Assembly (NCBI RefSeq): GCF_002933465.1
Contig: NZ_PSZE01000025.1
Span: forward strand, 35,981-99,980
Reading direction: 5' to 3'
Source: Nocardia nova
GTDB taxonomy: Bacteria; Actinomycetota; Actinomycetes; Mycobacteriales; Mycobacteriaceae
DNA: 64,000 nucleotides
Part shown: in pieces, positions 46,691 to 54,810 of the stretch
Layout: every line of letters starts with the position of its first letter
Numbering within the stretch: the first letter of the stretch is position 1
Notes under the pieces: model-generated
What the model was told of the DNA's origin: nothing
Database searches by the model: none
Seen by the model: only the letters and a program-made list of their open reading frames with translations
Position numbers and translations under genes: made by a program

Positions 46691-47320
46691 TCAGTTTTCC
46701 TTGCCGATCTCGGTTTCGATATTCGAGGCGATATTCATCAGGTTGCCGCAGGGGCGTTCGCTCTGAGGGTCGTTCGTAGCGACCGCGACCTGAACGAATC
46801 CGGCTTTGGTACGAAGGTCGATCTGGCACATACTCTTCACTTGTGGGTCCCGAACCCACATGGCTTCGCGGCCATTTACTGTCACGGGCCGGCTGTAGTT
46901 GCGCACTTTGGCAAGATCTTCGTCCCATGGTGCATTACCGGAGTTGACCAATAGGGAGTCGAAGTTGATCGTGTCTCCGGAATCCGAATCGAAGCTGCAA
47001 GTCAGGAAGCTGGTTTCGGCGATTTGATCATGGCCGCGCTTGCGGGTACGCGGATCGAATCCAGATTTTCGGACGGTATCGTCGCTGATCCACGTGCACG
47101 GATCGAAGATGATCGCAGGTCTTGACTCGGTCGAGCTTTGCGTCGGAGGCTGCAGTTTTGGATCGGTCAGAGTTGGACGGGGCGACGTTGGACCGGGATG
47201 CTGCTGGTCCGAGTTGTTCGATGATGTGGAACCTTCGGTGTCGTGAGTGCAAGCGGCGAGGGGCAGTAACGCCATCGAGCCCATTATTGCTGCAAAGATG
47301 GAATTTCTAACCGCTGCCAT
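46691..47320 (-). CDS. DUF3558 lipoprotein
   Basis: The 209-residue protein has a lipoprotein signal with lipobox LAAC (Cys near residue 24). A disordered linker follows, then a DUF3558-like domain (PAIIFDPCTWISDDTVRKSG, FLTCSFDS, NGREAMWVRD, CQIDLRTKAGFVQVA, PCGNLMNIA) with paired cysteines. Such exported lipoproteins sit in ESX-like clusters of Nocardia and relatives and are otherwise uncharacterised. Spacing is one or two bases to its neighbours, so it is part of the operon. Confidence 0.86.
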   Translation of the reverse strand: MAAVRNSIFAAIMGSMALLPLAACTHDTEGSTSSNNSDQQHPGPTSPRPTLTDPKLQPPTQSSTESRPAIIFDPCTWISDDTVRKSGFDPRTRKRGHDQIAETSFLTCSFDSDSGDTINFDSLLVNSGNAPWDEDLAKVRNYSRPVTVNGREAMWVRDPQVKSMCQIDLRTKAGFVQVAVATNDPQSERPCGNLMNIASNIETEIGKEN

Positions 47321-47689
47321 TTAATGCTCCCCGGTTATCGCGGTTTCGATCGCGTGTGCGTTTGCGGACTCGGTGTCGTCTATCAATTGCGCCGCTCTTA
47401 AATGGGCTGCAGCCATCGTGAGGGACGCTGTTTTCACGCTGTTCAAAGCATCGACCAACTGAGAGGCTTTGGACGAAAATCCGGTCTGGAGGTCCGTGGC
47501 CGATGTGAAGTCGCCGAAACCTGACAACAGTGTCAGGAACTGTGCGGCCTTGAGCTGTGGATTGACGGTCTTTTCGATGAACCTGACGTAGACGCGTGCG
47601 CATCTCCGTGCGGCCTCAGGCTCCATCTTGAACGTCCCACCCACCGCCTGTTGCCAGAGTGCGTCGGCAGTTGACTGCCCCACGTCCAT
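47321..47689 (-). CDS. small helical ESX-type protein
   Basis: The 122-residue protein is predicted to be two long helices (ALWQQAVGGTFKMEPEAARRCARVYVRFIE and LVDALNSVKTASLTMAAAHLRAAQLIDD). GGGAGGG precedes the ATG at 47689 at proper distance. ATG 47704 and 47716 are in frame but poorer. It is first in the leftward ESX-type operon. Its position suggests that it acts like PE or WXG100 in pairing with the PPE-like protein. Confidence 0.72.
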   Translation of the reverse strand: MDVGQSTADALWQQAVGGTFKMEPEAARRCARVYVRFIEKTVNPQLKAAQFLTLLSGFGDFTSATDLQTGFSSKASQLVDALNSVKTASLTMAAAHLRAAQLIDDTESANAHAIETAITGEH

Positions 47690-47906
47690 CGGCGTCCCTC
47701 CCATCGTGCGTCCCACTCACCTTACTGGACGCTCGGTGAGCGCCTGCGGTTCCCTCGACCGTCCGATCTGCCTCCCGGAGGCTCTGAAAGATGCAACCCT
47801 TGCTGGGATTATGCCGGGATCGAATGAGATTCCGTGATGGTGGGGCGGTGGGGGATTGCGTGGTGATGTGCTGCCACGGTCGAAGCGAACCTGGAGGGAG
47901 GCAGGC

Positions 47907-48791
47907 ATGTCGGAGTGTGGGTCCACGTTGCCCAGGCGGCAGCTCGGGCGGTATCTGCGCAACGGGCGTGAGGAGTGCGGGTTGACGCTGCATCAGGCGG
48001 CAGCGCTGATTCAGCGGAGTGCGAGTACGTTGCAGCGGATCGAGCGGGGGATGGTGGCGCATCTCCGCGAGGTGGATGTCGATGCTCTGTGCAGAATGTA
48101 CGGCTTCGACGACGAGCACACGGCTGCCATGAAAGCACTTGCAGTGCAAGGCAATGAGCTGAGTTGGTGGTGTGAGTACGGCGATCTGCTGCCCGCGAAC
48201 TTCGACTTCTACGTAGGTCTGGAGGCCTCGGCATGCCGGCTCACTACCTATGAGCCGGAACTCGTCCCGGGACTGTTGCAGACACCGGCATACGCGAGCG
48301 CCCTGTTCCATATCGGCTATCCGAACGATTCGGTGGACGAGCACGCCCGGAGAGTGCAGCTCAGGATGCGTCGGCAGACGCGCATCACCCGGAAGCATCG
48401 GCCTGCCGAGCTCGACGTGATCCTTCGAGAATCCGTGCTGCGGTGCATGGTTGGTGGCCCGAAGGTCATGGCTGCCCAGCTGCGACATCTGGCCGATGTC
48501 GGTACTCGGCCGAATGTGAATGTGCACATCCTGCCGTTCAGCGCCGGTGTTCCGATGGGCGATGCGCTCGGTTCGTTTGTGATTCTCGACTTCGGCACAG
48601 AAGACAGGAGCGGACGTGCGCTCGAGCCGACGGTGGTCTACGTCGAAGGTCTCATCGGCGATTTGTATCTCGAAAAACCAAGTGCGGTTGAGCGGTATCA
48701 TCGAGCTTACGAGGATCTCCGGCGAAGCGTCGTGGATGCAGTCGCCAGCCGGGCCATGCTCCGGCAGATGGCAAAGGAGTATGCGTCGTGA
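47907..48791 (+). CDS. XRE-type regulator with DUF5753 domain
   Basis: The 294-residue protein has an N-terminal helix-turn-helix (LGRYLRNGREECGLTLHQAA, then SASTLQRIERGM) and a DUF5753 domain from about residue 95 (ELVPGLLQTPAYASALF, LDVILRESVLRCMVGG, LPFSAGVPMGDALGSFVILDF). It precedes a DUF397 gene with an overlapping stop/start. Such pairs are abundant in Nocardia and Streptomyces and often act in differentiation or as toxin-antitoxin-like modules. It is divergent from the ESX-type operon. Confidence 0.92.
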   Translation: MSECGSTLPRRQLGRYLRNGREECGLTLHQAAALIQRSASTLQRIERGMVAHLREVDVDALCRMYGFDDEHTAAMKALAVQGNELSWWCEYGDLLPANFDFYVGLEASACRLTTYEPELVPGLLQTPAYASALFHIGYPNDSVDEHARRVQLRMRRQTRITRKHRPAELDVILRESVLRCMVGGPKVMAAQLRHLADVGTRPNVNVHILPFSAGVPMGDALGSFVILDFGTEDRSGRALEPTVVYVEGLIGDLYLEKPSAVERYHRAYEDLRRSVVDAVASRAMLRQMAKEYAS

Positions 48792-48991
48792 TGGTCGATT
48801 TATCGGACGCGCAGTGGTTCAAGAGCAGTCGCAGTGGTGCATCCAAAAACTGTGTACAGGTTGCCTTTCTTCCGGACAGCCTTGTAGGAGTCCGTGATTC
48901 GAAGGATGTCGCCGGTCCGGCGTTGATCTTCACCGGTGCCGAGTGGTCGGCGTTCACCGCTTCGGCTGCTCGTGGTGACCTCGATCGCTGA
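48791..48991 (+). CDS. DUF397 protein
   Basis: The 66-residue protein has the family pattern QWFKSSRSGASKNCVQVAFL, VGVRDSKD and FTGAEWSAFTASA. Its ATG at 48791 shares a base with the stop of the DUF5753 regulator, so it is coupled to it. A GTG at 48788 is another option. Small DUF397 partners are thought to bind or modulate the regulator. Confidence 0.92.
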   Translation: MVDLSDAQWFKSSRSGASKNCVQVAFLPDSLVGVRDSKDVAGPALIFTGAEWSAFTASAARGDLDR

Positions 48992-49009
48992 TCGCTCCCA
49001 TACCTGATG

Positions 49010-50119
49010 TCAGTCAGGCGGTATCTTCCGAAGTGCCGAAGGCGGGGGAGGCAGAGCGGCGTTCGCGTAGAAGCGCGCGATCTCGGTCAGTAATAGCTCC
49101 GAACTGGCTTTCATCGCCCCTGACGTCATACCGCCCACGTGGGGGCTGAGCATCGCGTGCGGGTTGGACGCCAACCGCGAACTGAAAGACGTTTCCTCCG
49201 TCGCGAATACGTCGACGGCGACGTGACTGAGACCGCAGCTCGGGTCGCGCAATGCCGCGTCGAGATCATCTTCCGGAACGACCTGTGCCCGCGAAGTGTT
49301 GACCAGTACCGACCCCGGCTTCATCCACCGCAGTTCTCGCGCGCCGATGAGCCCGGCGGTCGCGGCGGTAGCCGGCACATGCACCGAGATAATGTCGCAG
49401 CTGGTCAGAAGGGCTCGGAGATTCTCGGCGCGGTATGCGGGCCAGTGCGCCGCCTGTTCGGCAGTGAATCGCGGTGACCCGTGCACCCACACCTCCGGCC
49501 CGAACGGCACGAGACGGCCCGCTACCGCCCGTGCGATCGCGCCACTGCCGACGAGACCCACTCGTGAATCCGACAGAGTCCGAACGGGAATGCCGTCGAC
49601 GGCAGTGCCCCAGTCGCCGGCCCGGAGAGCCGCGTCCCGCCTGCTGATTCCGCGGAGCGCGTCGAGCATGAGGCCGATCGTCAGTTCGGCGACGGCACCG
49701 GCGTTGGCTCCGGGGGTCGACAAGACCGTGACTCCCAACTCGTCGGCCGCATCGAGATCGAAACTGTCCAGCCCCGAGGCGGCCTTGGCGACCAGGCGCA
49801 GTGGTTGTTCGTGCCGATCGGTAGTCATCTGCTCGAAGACCGTGCGGCTCAGCGGAATTCCTGCGCGACATTTCAGCGCGTCGTACCCGCCACCACGATC
49901 GAAGGCCGCCAGGATCTCTTCCGCGCTGAATCCATTGAAATCTGTGCGATCCCAGCGCCGTTCGATCCTGGAACGAACAGTTCGATCCACAACTCGACGT
50001 AGGTTGACCGTCGGGACGAGACCGAGCCGGGCCAAGCCTTCGAGTTCAGCCACTGCCAACTCGCTCGGCGCGGGATCGATGACGAGGACTCGGGGGTGAG
50101 TAGGCGTCGGACGGTTCAC
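49010..50119 (-). CDS. D-2-hydroxyacid dehydrogenase (phosphoglycerate dehydrogenase-like)
   Basis: The 369-residue NAD-dependent enzyme (GTG 50119) has an N-terminal substrate domain and the Rossmann motif VGLVGSGAIARAVAGRL. The signature VLVNTSRAQVVPEDDLDAAL and a catalytic His in LSPHVGGMT are also present. KAASGLDSFDLDAADELGVTVL matches the pyrophosphate loop seen in phosphoglycerate dehydrogenases. The substrate is not determined. It lies between the regulator pair and the rightward ESX genes, divergent from the latter, and seems unrelated to them. Confidence 0.9.
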   Translation of the reverse strand: MNRPTPTHPRVLVIDPAPSELAVAELEGLARLGLVPTVNLRRVVDRTVRSRIERRWDRTDFNGFSAEEILAAFDRGGGYDALKCRAGIPLSRTVFEQMTTDRHEQPLRLVAKAASGLDSFDLDAADELGVTVLSTPGANAGAVAELTIGLMLDALRGISRRDAALRAGDWGTAVDGIPVRTLSDSRVGLVGSGAIARAVAGRLVPFGPEVWVHGSPRFTAEQAAHWPAYRAENLRALLTSCDIISVHVPATAATAGLIGARELRWMKPGSVLVNTSRAQVVPEDDLDAALRDPSCGLSHVAVDVFATEETSFSSRLASNPHAMLSPHVGGMTSGAMKASSELLLTEIARFYANAALPPPPSALRKIPPD

Positions 50120-50305
50120 CGGGCCACCATGCCAGGTGGGCGACAGGAAGGGGCGGAATGTTTGCGTGGGTTGGGCCGGTGGTCGTCGCGTTTGCTCGAA
50201 CCGTCCACCTGGCGACCACGCCGCTCGATCTGCGATGATCGAGCGGCGGCTGCTCGACTGATGCGAGCCGCTCGATGCATCGAGATCGAAGACCAGGAGG
50301 GGGTC

Positions 50306-50614
50306 ATGCGTTTCGTTCCCGAATCTGTGCTGGGTATGGCGCAGATGTTGGATCCGGCCGTCGGTGCGACGAAGGCACACGCGACAAACATCGCCAATGT
50401 GGGCTTCGATCCGTCGCATGCGGGGCAGGACTATGAGGCCGAGGGTAAGAAGATTTCGGCCGGAGTCGAGGGGCTAGTCAATATGTTGCAGTCCTGGTCC
50501 GATGCATCGGAGGCGACTGCAGGGGCATTGCGACAAGTTGTGGAACTGACGGTGGCGACCGACCAAGGTAACCGTGCTCAGATCGACGCCTCAACAGGTG
50601 TGACCACGTCCTGA
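50306..50614 (+). CDS. small ESX-type helical protein
   Basis: The 102-residue protein is helical with a turn around GFDPSHAGQDYEAEGKK and no signal peptide. MRFVPESVLGMAQMLDPAVG at the start and LVNMLQSWSDASEATAGAL point to a WXG100-like two-helix hairpin of the EspC/EsxE kind, though the classical WXG is not present. AGGAGGGGG precedes ATG 50306. Its stop shares a base with the next start. It is the first gene of the rightward ESX set. Confidence 0.75.
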   Translation: MRFVPESVLGMAQMLDPAVGATKAHATNIANVGFDPSHAGQDYEAEGKKISAGVEGLVNMLQSWSDASEATAGALRQVVELTVATDQGNRAQIDASTGVTTS

Positions 50615-52803
50615 TGACCAAGGCACAAGAATACGCGCAGCAGTATCAGGGCGCCGGTGATGACGCCAAAAACGCTCTCGCACGTTTCCTTACTGATGAC
50701 GGCACTAACGTCTTCGACCCCAAGAAGATTTGGACGGACAAACCTCCGGTCACTGCCGGAGACGTCAATGCCCTGCTGGACAACGGGGCCTTCGGGCTCG
50801 GGTGGTTCCGACTCGCCTTGATTCGGTATCACCGCGTCTGGGACGTATTGGGTTACGAAGGCTTCAACCGGATTATCATCCCGCCGCTCAACATTGGCGG
50901 CGAATCCATCGGTGCCTGGGAGATCAATACGGAGGCGGATCCGGACAATTCGATGCTAGAACTACAGGGGAGGTGGTATGACCAACAGCGTCATATGAAC
51001 CTCCCCGGCTTGCAGAACCTGGCGTCTGCGGTAAAAGCGGCAGCGTTCGGTAATGGCGATCACTCGAAGGCGGCAGATATCGCAGCTGATCTGGCCGGTA
51101 TTGCGGGCGCTGTGCCGGAGGTGTGGGAGGGCCGAGGCGGAGACGCAGCAAAGGATCATCTCGCAGGGTTTCATGCACATGCTGACCAACAAGCCCAGTA
51201 CTTGGAGGCTGTGGCCTCAGCCTTGGAGGGTTTGCCGGAGGTCTTGCGGGAGATTGTCATGCACAAAGCGAACTTTGTTCGCTCATTCGACAGCCCCCAG
51301 TGTCCAGTCGCGGGCCACGCGATGCGGTTGGATGGCGCTGAAGATCCCGTAAGCACGATAATCACTGTTGCAGCGGAAAGCACGACTTGGGGATATTTGC
51401 ACAGCAAGCAAAACGAAGTAGCGATCGCCCAATTTCATATCGAGGGAGTGGGCGCGAGCAAGGGCGGCGATGATAATTACAAAATCCGCACTGCCTGCCA
51501 GAACTGGCTAAAGGATCATTTCGCGTACGCAGTCCGCGAGGCATTTACCGCCCTGGTGCATCAGTGCGCGCTCGCTGACTACTACATTCGCCAGGCTTAC
51601 AAACCAGTGATGGACCTACTCGACAGTCACGACACAACCCCGTTCCCGCAACCGCCCGGCGGGCAGAATCCGAATCAGCCGTCCAATACCGGGCCAGGTT
51701 CGGCAGTTACGGGGCCGGGCGCGCCAACTACGCCCACGTCCGCCGCTCCGACATTGCCGACAACGCCGTCGTCTCTCACTCCGACTGCAACCAATCCTGC
51801 TGCTACACAGTTCGACCCAGCTCAGATCCTGTCCGGAATCGCGAGCCAGGCAAGCCAAACCGTCCAGCAGGGGCTGACCCAGACCCTGCAGCAAGGTCTC
51901 AGCCAGATCCAAAACGTCGCTCAGCAAGGTTTGGGGTCGCTGGGCAGCAACCTCTCCGGCCTCGGGTCTCAGCTGTCCGGCGTCGGTTCGCAGCTGACCG
52001 ATGTGAAGAATCTGCCCGGCTCGAAAGAGCTGGCCAATCTCAGCGCGTTGGGTGGAAACCTCACGTTCACGCAGTCGCCGAACGGCACGATAACAGCGAA
52101 AGTTACCGGGCCCGACGGGAAGTCGCAGGAGTATTCGATGGGAATCAAGGATGGTGTGCCGTTCTTGATGCCCGGGCCGGACGAGTCGGCAGATCCCGCC
52201 GCGGGCGGACCTTCCGACGAGAAGGGTTCGCATCCGGGCGGTGCGCGGTCGTCTGGCCCTGGCCCCGGGCCCGGCGGTGCTTCTGCGGCGGGGTCTTCGG
52301 CGCAGTCGTTGACACCGGCGCCCTCGGGAACCGCTACGCCGGGCTCGGTGCCCGGACATGCAGTCGAGCCTCGAGCTGAGAACCCGAGCACGGGGTCCGG
52401 TGCGGGAACGAACGCCCCTGCAACACCCGGTATGCCGATGAGTGGAATGCCCCACGCGCCGGGAGGCGGAGGCAAGTCCGCGCCGGATTCCGAGCGTCAG
52501 CCGAGCGGGATCGTTCCTCCGAAGCCGTTGTGGACAACGGTCCCCGGTGGCGACGGACAGATACCCGACGGGCCGGCGGGGCCCGACGGCCCAGGCCCCG
52601 AACTGGCGACGGTAGGTCCGTTGGAGGGGGGTGCGTCGCAATCGCCCCCTGCCGGTCCCGAATTGGCCACGGTGGGTCCGTTGGAGAGCGTCCGATCGGC
52701 GCCTACCGGGCCCAGCCAGGTCGCCGCGACCGTGGACTCGGCGGCGACGCGGCCGTCTACTGCCGGTGTGAAGATCGAAATTGACACGGGTGACGCGAAA
52801 TGA
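50614..52803 (+). CDS. WXG100-like/PPE-like large ESX substrate
   Basis: The 729-residue protein has an N-terminal helical ESX-type part (residues about 1-340: LRLPLA-type helices around WEGRGGDAAKDHLAGFHAHADQQAQYLEAVASAL, with W-x-G at VWEGRGGD). A long disordered Pro/Gly/Ser/Thr-rich region follows, with a short helical stretch LTQTLQQGLSQIQNVAQQGL and a beta-like segment ANLSALGGNLTFTQSPNGTITAKV. No toxin domain is seen at its end. Translation overlaps the previous gene (TGATG) and the next (ATGA). GC at third positions is lower in the first kilobase than in flanking genes. Confidence 0.78.
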   Translation: MTKAQEYAQQYQGAGDDAKNALARFLTDDGTNVFDPKKIWTDKPPVTAGDVNALLDNGAFGLGWFRLALIRYHRVWDVLGYEGFNRIIIPPLNIGGESIGAWEINTEADPDNSMLELQGRWYDQQRHMNLPGLQNLASAVKAAAFGNGDHSKAADIAADLAGIAGAVPEVWEGRGGDAAKDHLAGFHAHADQQAQYLEAVASALEGLPEVLREIVMHKANFVRSFDSPQCPVAGHAMRLDGAEDPVSTIITVAAESTTWGYLHSKQNEVAIAQFHIEGVGASKGGDDNYKIRTACQNWLKDHFAYAVREAFTALVHQCALADYYIRQAYKPVMDLLDSHDTTPFPQPPGGQNPNQPSNTGPGSAVTGPGAPTTPTSAAPTLPTTPSSLTPTATNPAATQFDPAQILSGIASQASQTVQQGLTQTLQQGLSQIQNVAQQGLGSLGSNLSGLGSQLSGVGSQLTDVKNLPGSKELANLSALGGNLTFTQSPNGTITAKVTGPDGKSQEYSMGIKDGVPFLMPGPDESADPAAGGPSDEKGSHPGGARSSGPGPGPGGASAAGSSAQSLTPAPSGTATPGSVPGHAVEPRAENPSTGSGAGTNAPATPGMPMSGMPHAPGGGGKSAPDSERQPSGIVPPKPLWTTVPGGDGQIPDGPAGPDGPGPELATVGPLEGGASQSPPAGPELATVGPLESVRSAPTGPSQVAATVDSAATRPSTAGVKIEIDTGDAK

Positions 52804-53174
52804 CTGATTACGCAGCGGAATTCGACCGAATCCTCGCCGACTATCGGGCCGGTTCACGTGGCGTCCAGGAACACTTCCTGGAGGTGGATGCGCGAACTAC
52901 GAGCGGTGGGGCGGAACTGTTCGCGGAGCTGCGGGAAAAACTGCGAGATGAGCAGCAGGAGCGATCGGAAACTCCGGGAGAGGTGGCGGCAGACGAACGG
53001 TCCGAGCGTGACCGTCTGCTGTCCGAGGCGGCGGAGCGCGCGAGGATGCGGGCGGCCGAACGACGCAAGCCGCAGAGTGTCGGCCGAGACGTGGTCGTCA
53101 TGCCTTCGGACTGGACCGATGAGGACGAAGCCCGGGCTGAGGGCTACGGTCCGCCGGAATCCTGGCTGCGGTAG
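52800..53174 (+). CDS. small charged coiled-coil-type protein of the ESX cluster
   Basis: The 124-residue protein is mostly helical and strongly charged (AEFDRILADYRAGSRGVQEHF, ELREKLRDEQQERSETPGE, RSERDRLLSEAAERARMRAAERRKP). Its ATG overlaps the stop of the large substrate gene (ATGA). No family was recognised. It could be a cytosolic chaperone for the preceding substrate. Confidence 0.7.
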   Translation: MTDYAAEFDRILADYRAGSRGVQEHFLEVDARTTSGGAELFAELREKLRDEQQERSETPGEVAADERSERDRLLSEAAERARMRAAERRKPQSVGRDVVVMPSDWTDEDEARAEGYGPPESWLR

Positions 53175-53245
53175 CGTTTTCGGCGCAGTCTTCCGGCGGA
53201 CGGGGTTGTGGGCGATTCGATGATGACGATGCATGGGGTAGGGAA

Positions 53246-53890
53246 ATGCTGGAACTGACTGGAAAAGTGGACCGCGATCCGTGGTCTGCGATGCCACCGC
53301 TGACGGATGAGGATCGCGAGTGGGCACGCGCCAATCCCGGCAAGTTCCGTTACTACACGGAGACGGGCATCAAGCCGGGTGAGGCACGGTGGCCGCACGA
53401 CTACGTGTGTGGTTGGGGCTCCGACGAGAACGGGGAGATCAACCGGGCATGGCTGAACCCGGACTATGTGCCGAGTCCTGAGTATGCGTTTCAGCCGCTG
53501 ACCAACGAGTTCGAACTGGTCATGTGGCGGACTATTCGCGGACATCAGACCTTCGAAAGATTCATCGAGTTGTTCAGCCGTCAGCAGTTCATCACGGTCC
53601 TTCCCGAGGACGATCCGAACGGTGAGCGAGGCTGGCCGATCGAGATGTGGAATGGTAAGCCAGAGATTACGGTCTACTCCTCCGCCGCCCAGCTGCGTAA
53701 GGATGTGAATCCTTGGCTGCGCCGGGAAATTTCAGGTATGCAACTGCTCGAGGACATATGCCCCCGTCCGGGGATGAGCGTGGTCGTGAATCCTGGCGAG
53801 GCGGCCGTGATGACAATTCCCGGAACCGATCTCCTCGACCTGTGGCGGCAGTGGCTCGATCGTCATGGGCGCGATGCCGGCACCGAGTGA
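53246..53890 (+). CDS. type VII secretion-associated (SseB-like) protein
   Basis: The 214-residue protein fits a family found in many actinobacterial ESX effector clusters: WARANPGKFRYYTETGI, a conserved WPHDYVCGWGSDENGEI and an SseB-like C-terminal domain (VYSSAAQLRKDVNPW, PGMSVVVNPGEAAVMTIPG). It is cytosolic and may serve as accessory factor for effector loading, which is inference. It follows after a 71-base gap. Confidence 0.72.
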   Translation: MLELTGKVDRDPWSAMPPLTDEDREWARANPGKFRYYTETGIKPGEARWPHDYVCGWGSDENGEINRAWLNPDYVPSPEYAFQPLTNEFELVMWRTIRGHQTFERFIELFSRQQFITVLPEDDPNGERGWPIEMWNGKPEITVYSSAAQLRKDVNPWLRREISGMQLLEDICPRPGMSVVVNPGEAAVMTIPGTDLLDLWRQWLDRHGRDAGTE

Positions 53891-53946
53891 TCGTCGGCTG
53901 CGTAGAGATATGCAGTGGCTCCGTTGCGTCGCAGGGAAGGAGCGGG

Positions 53947-54384
53947 GTGGTGGATGAGTGGGAGCGTCAACAGGTTCGGTCGGCCAACGACGGGTTGCGC
54001 TCGACCCTGAATTCGATGCAGGACGATTTCGAGCGTGAGATAGGCGAACTGGAGAAGATCCAAGGAAAGCTCGCCGCGTTGCGGGTGCGGGCGACGACGC
54101 CGAACGATCTCGCACGGGTGACGGTCGACGGGTCCGGAATCGTCACTGAGATCACGATTGCCGAGGATGCTTTCCGGCGCAGCACACCGCGGCAGTTGAC
54201 CGAGGATCTGAACGCGGCCATTCGCGGTGGTGTCGAGGCGGCCGCTCAGGCTCGGGCGAAGATCCTCGAACCCATCCAATCGGTAGTCGACGGTATGGCC
54301 GACATCGATGAGGTCATGCCGGGCGTGCCCAGCATGCGCGAAGTGCGCGAACGGTTGTCGGAGTCTCGAACCAGAACCGAGTAA
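53947..54384 (+). CDS. YbaB/EbfC-family (EspL-like) protein
   Basis: The 145-residue protein has an N-terminal coiled coil (LNSMQDDFEREIGELEKIQGKLA) and a YbaB-type core (TVDGSGIVTEITIAEDAFRRS, QLTEDLNAAIRGGVEAAAQARAKI). YbaB-like proteins are regular members of ESX toxin clusters next to WXG100 genes, as here. GTG at 53947 or 53950 with AAGGAG upstream is the start. Confidence 0.85.
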   Translation: MVDEWERQQVRSANDGLRSTLNSMQDDFEREIGELEKIQGKLAALRVRATTPNDLARVTVDGSGIVTEITIAEDAFRRSTPRQLTEDLNAAIRGGVEAAAQARAKILEPIQSVVDGMADIDEVMPGVPSMREVRERLSESRTRTE

Positions 54385-54468
54385 CTCGTTGGCGTGCTGG
54401 AAGATTCGTGGAACCGATGCCGAGGTTGCCACGTCGAAGTGAAGGGCGGCGTAGGGCGATGAGGGAGG

Positions 54469-54795
54469 GTGGTCGTGGTCGACTTTTTTGCTGACCCGGA
54501 GCGGTTGCGGGCAATATCGCCTCAGTTCGAGGCTCTGGGAGAGGAAGTCGAAACGGCCCTGGAGAAGTTGCGGACCGGGCTGGCTGCAGAGGGACGCTGC
54601 TGGGGTGGAGACGGGCCGGGTAAAGAGTTCGAGAAGAACTATCCGCAGGACGGCGACGGGGGTGTCAATCAGACGCTGGACGGATTGGCAAAGTTGGCGG
54701 CGGCGTTGAAGGCGACTGGCGACAAGATCACCGGGACTGCCGCGATCGTTCAGAATCAGGATCAGGCCAGCGCCGACGGTATTCGCAAGGTATAG
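54469..54795 (+). CDS. WXG100-like ESX protein
   Basis: The 108-residue protein has two helices around CWGGDGPGKEFEKNY, a W-x-G variant at the hairpin turn, with no signal peptide. DFFADPERLRAISPQFEALG begins the first helix. It sits between the YbaB-like gene and the giant toxin gene and ends 15 bases before the latter. It is the likely secretion partner of the toxin's N-terminal domain. GTG 54469 or 54475 is the start. Confidence 0.83.
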   Translation: MVVVDFFADPERLRAISPQFEALGEEVETALEKLRTGLAAEGRCWGGDGPGKEFEKNYPQDGDGGVNQTLDGLAKLAAALKATGDKITGTAAIVQNQDQASADGIRKV

Positions 54796-54810
54796 CGGGG
54801 GAGCGGTCGC

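Noticed and set aside
47690..47906. possible small gene between the divergent ESX operon and the DUF5753 regulator
   Set aside because: Only overlapping shadow frames are seen. The gap most likely holds the two promoters.
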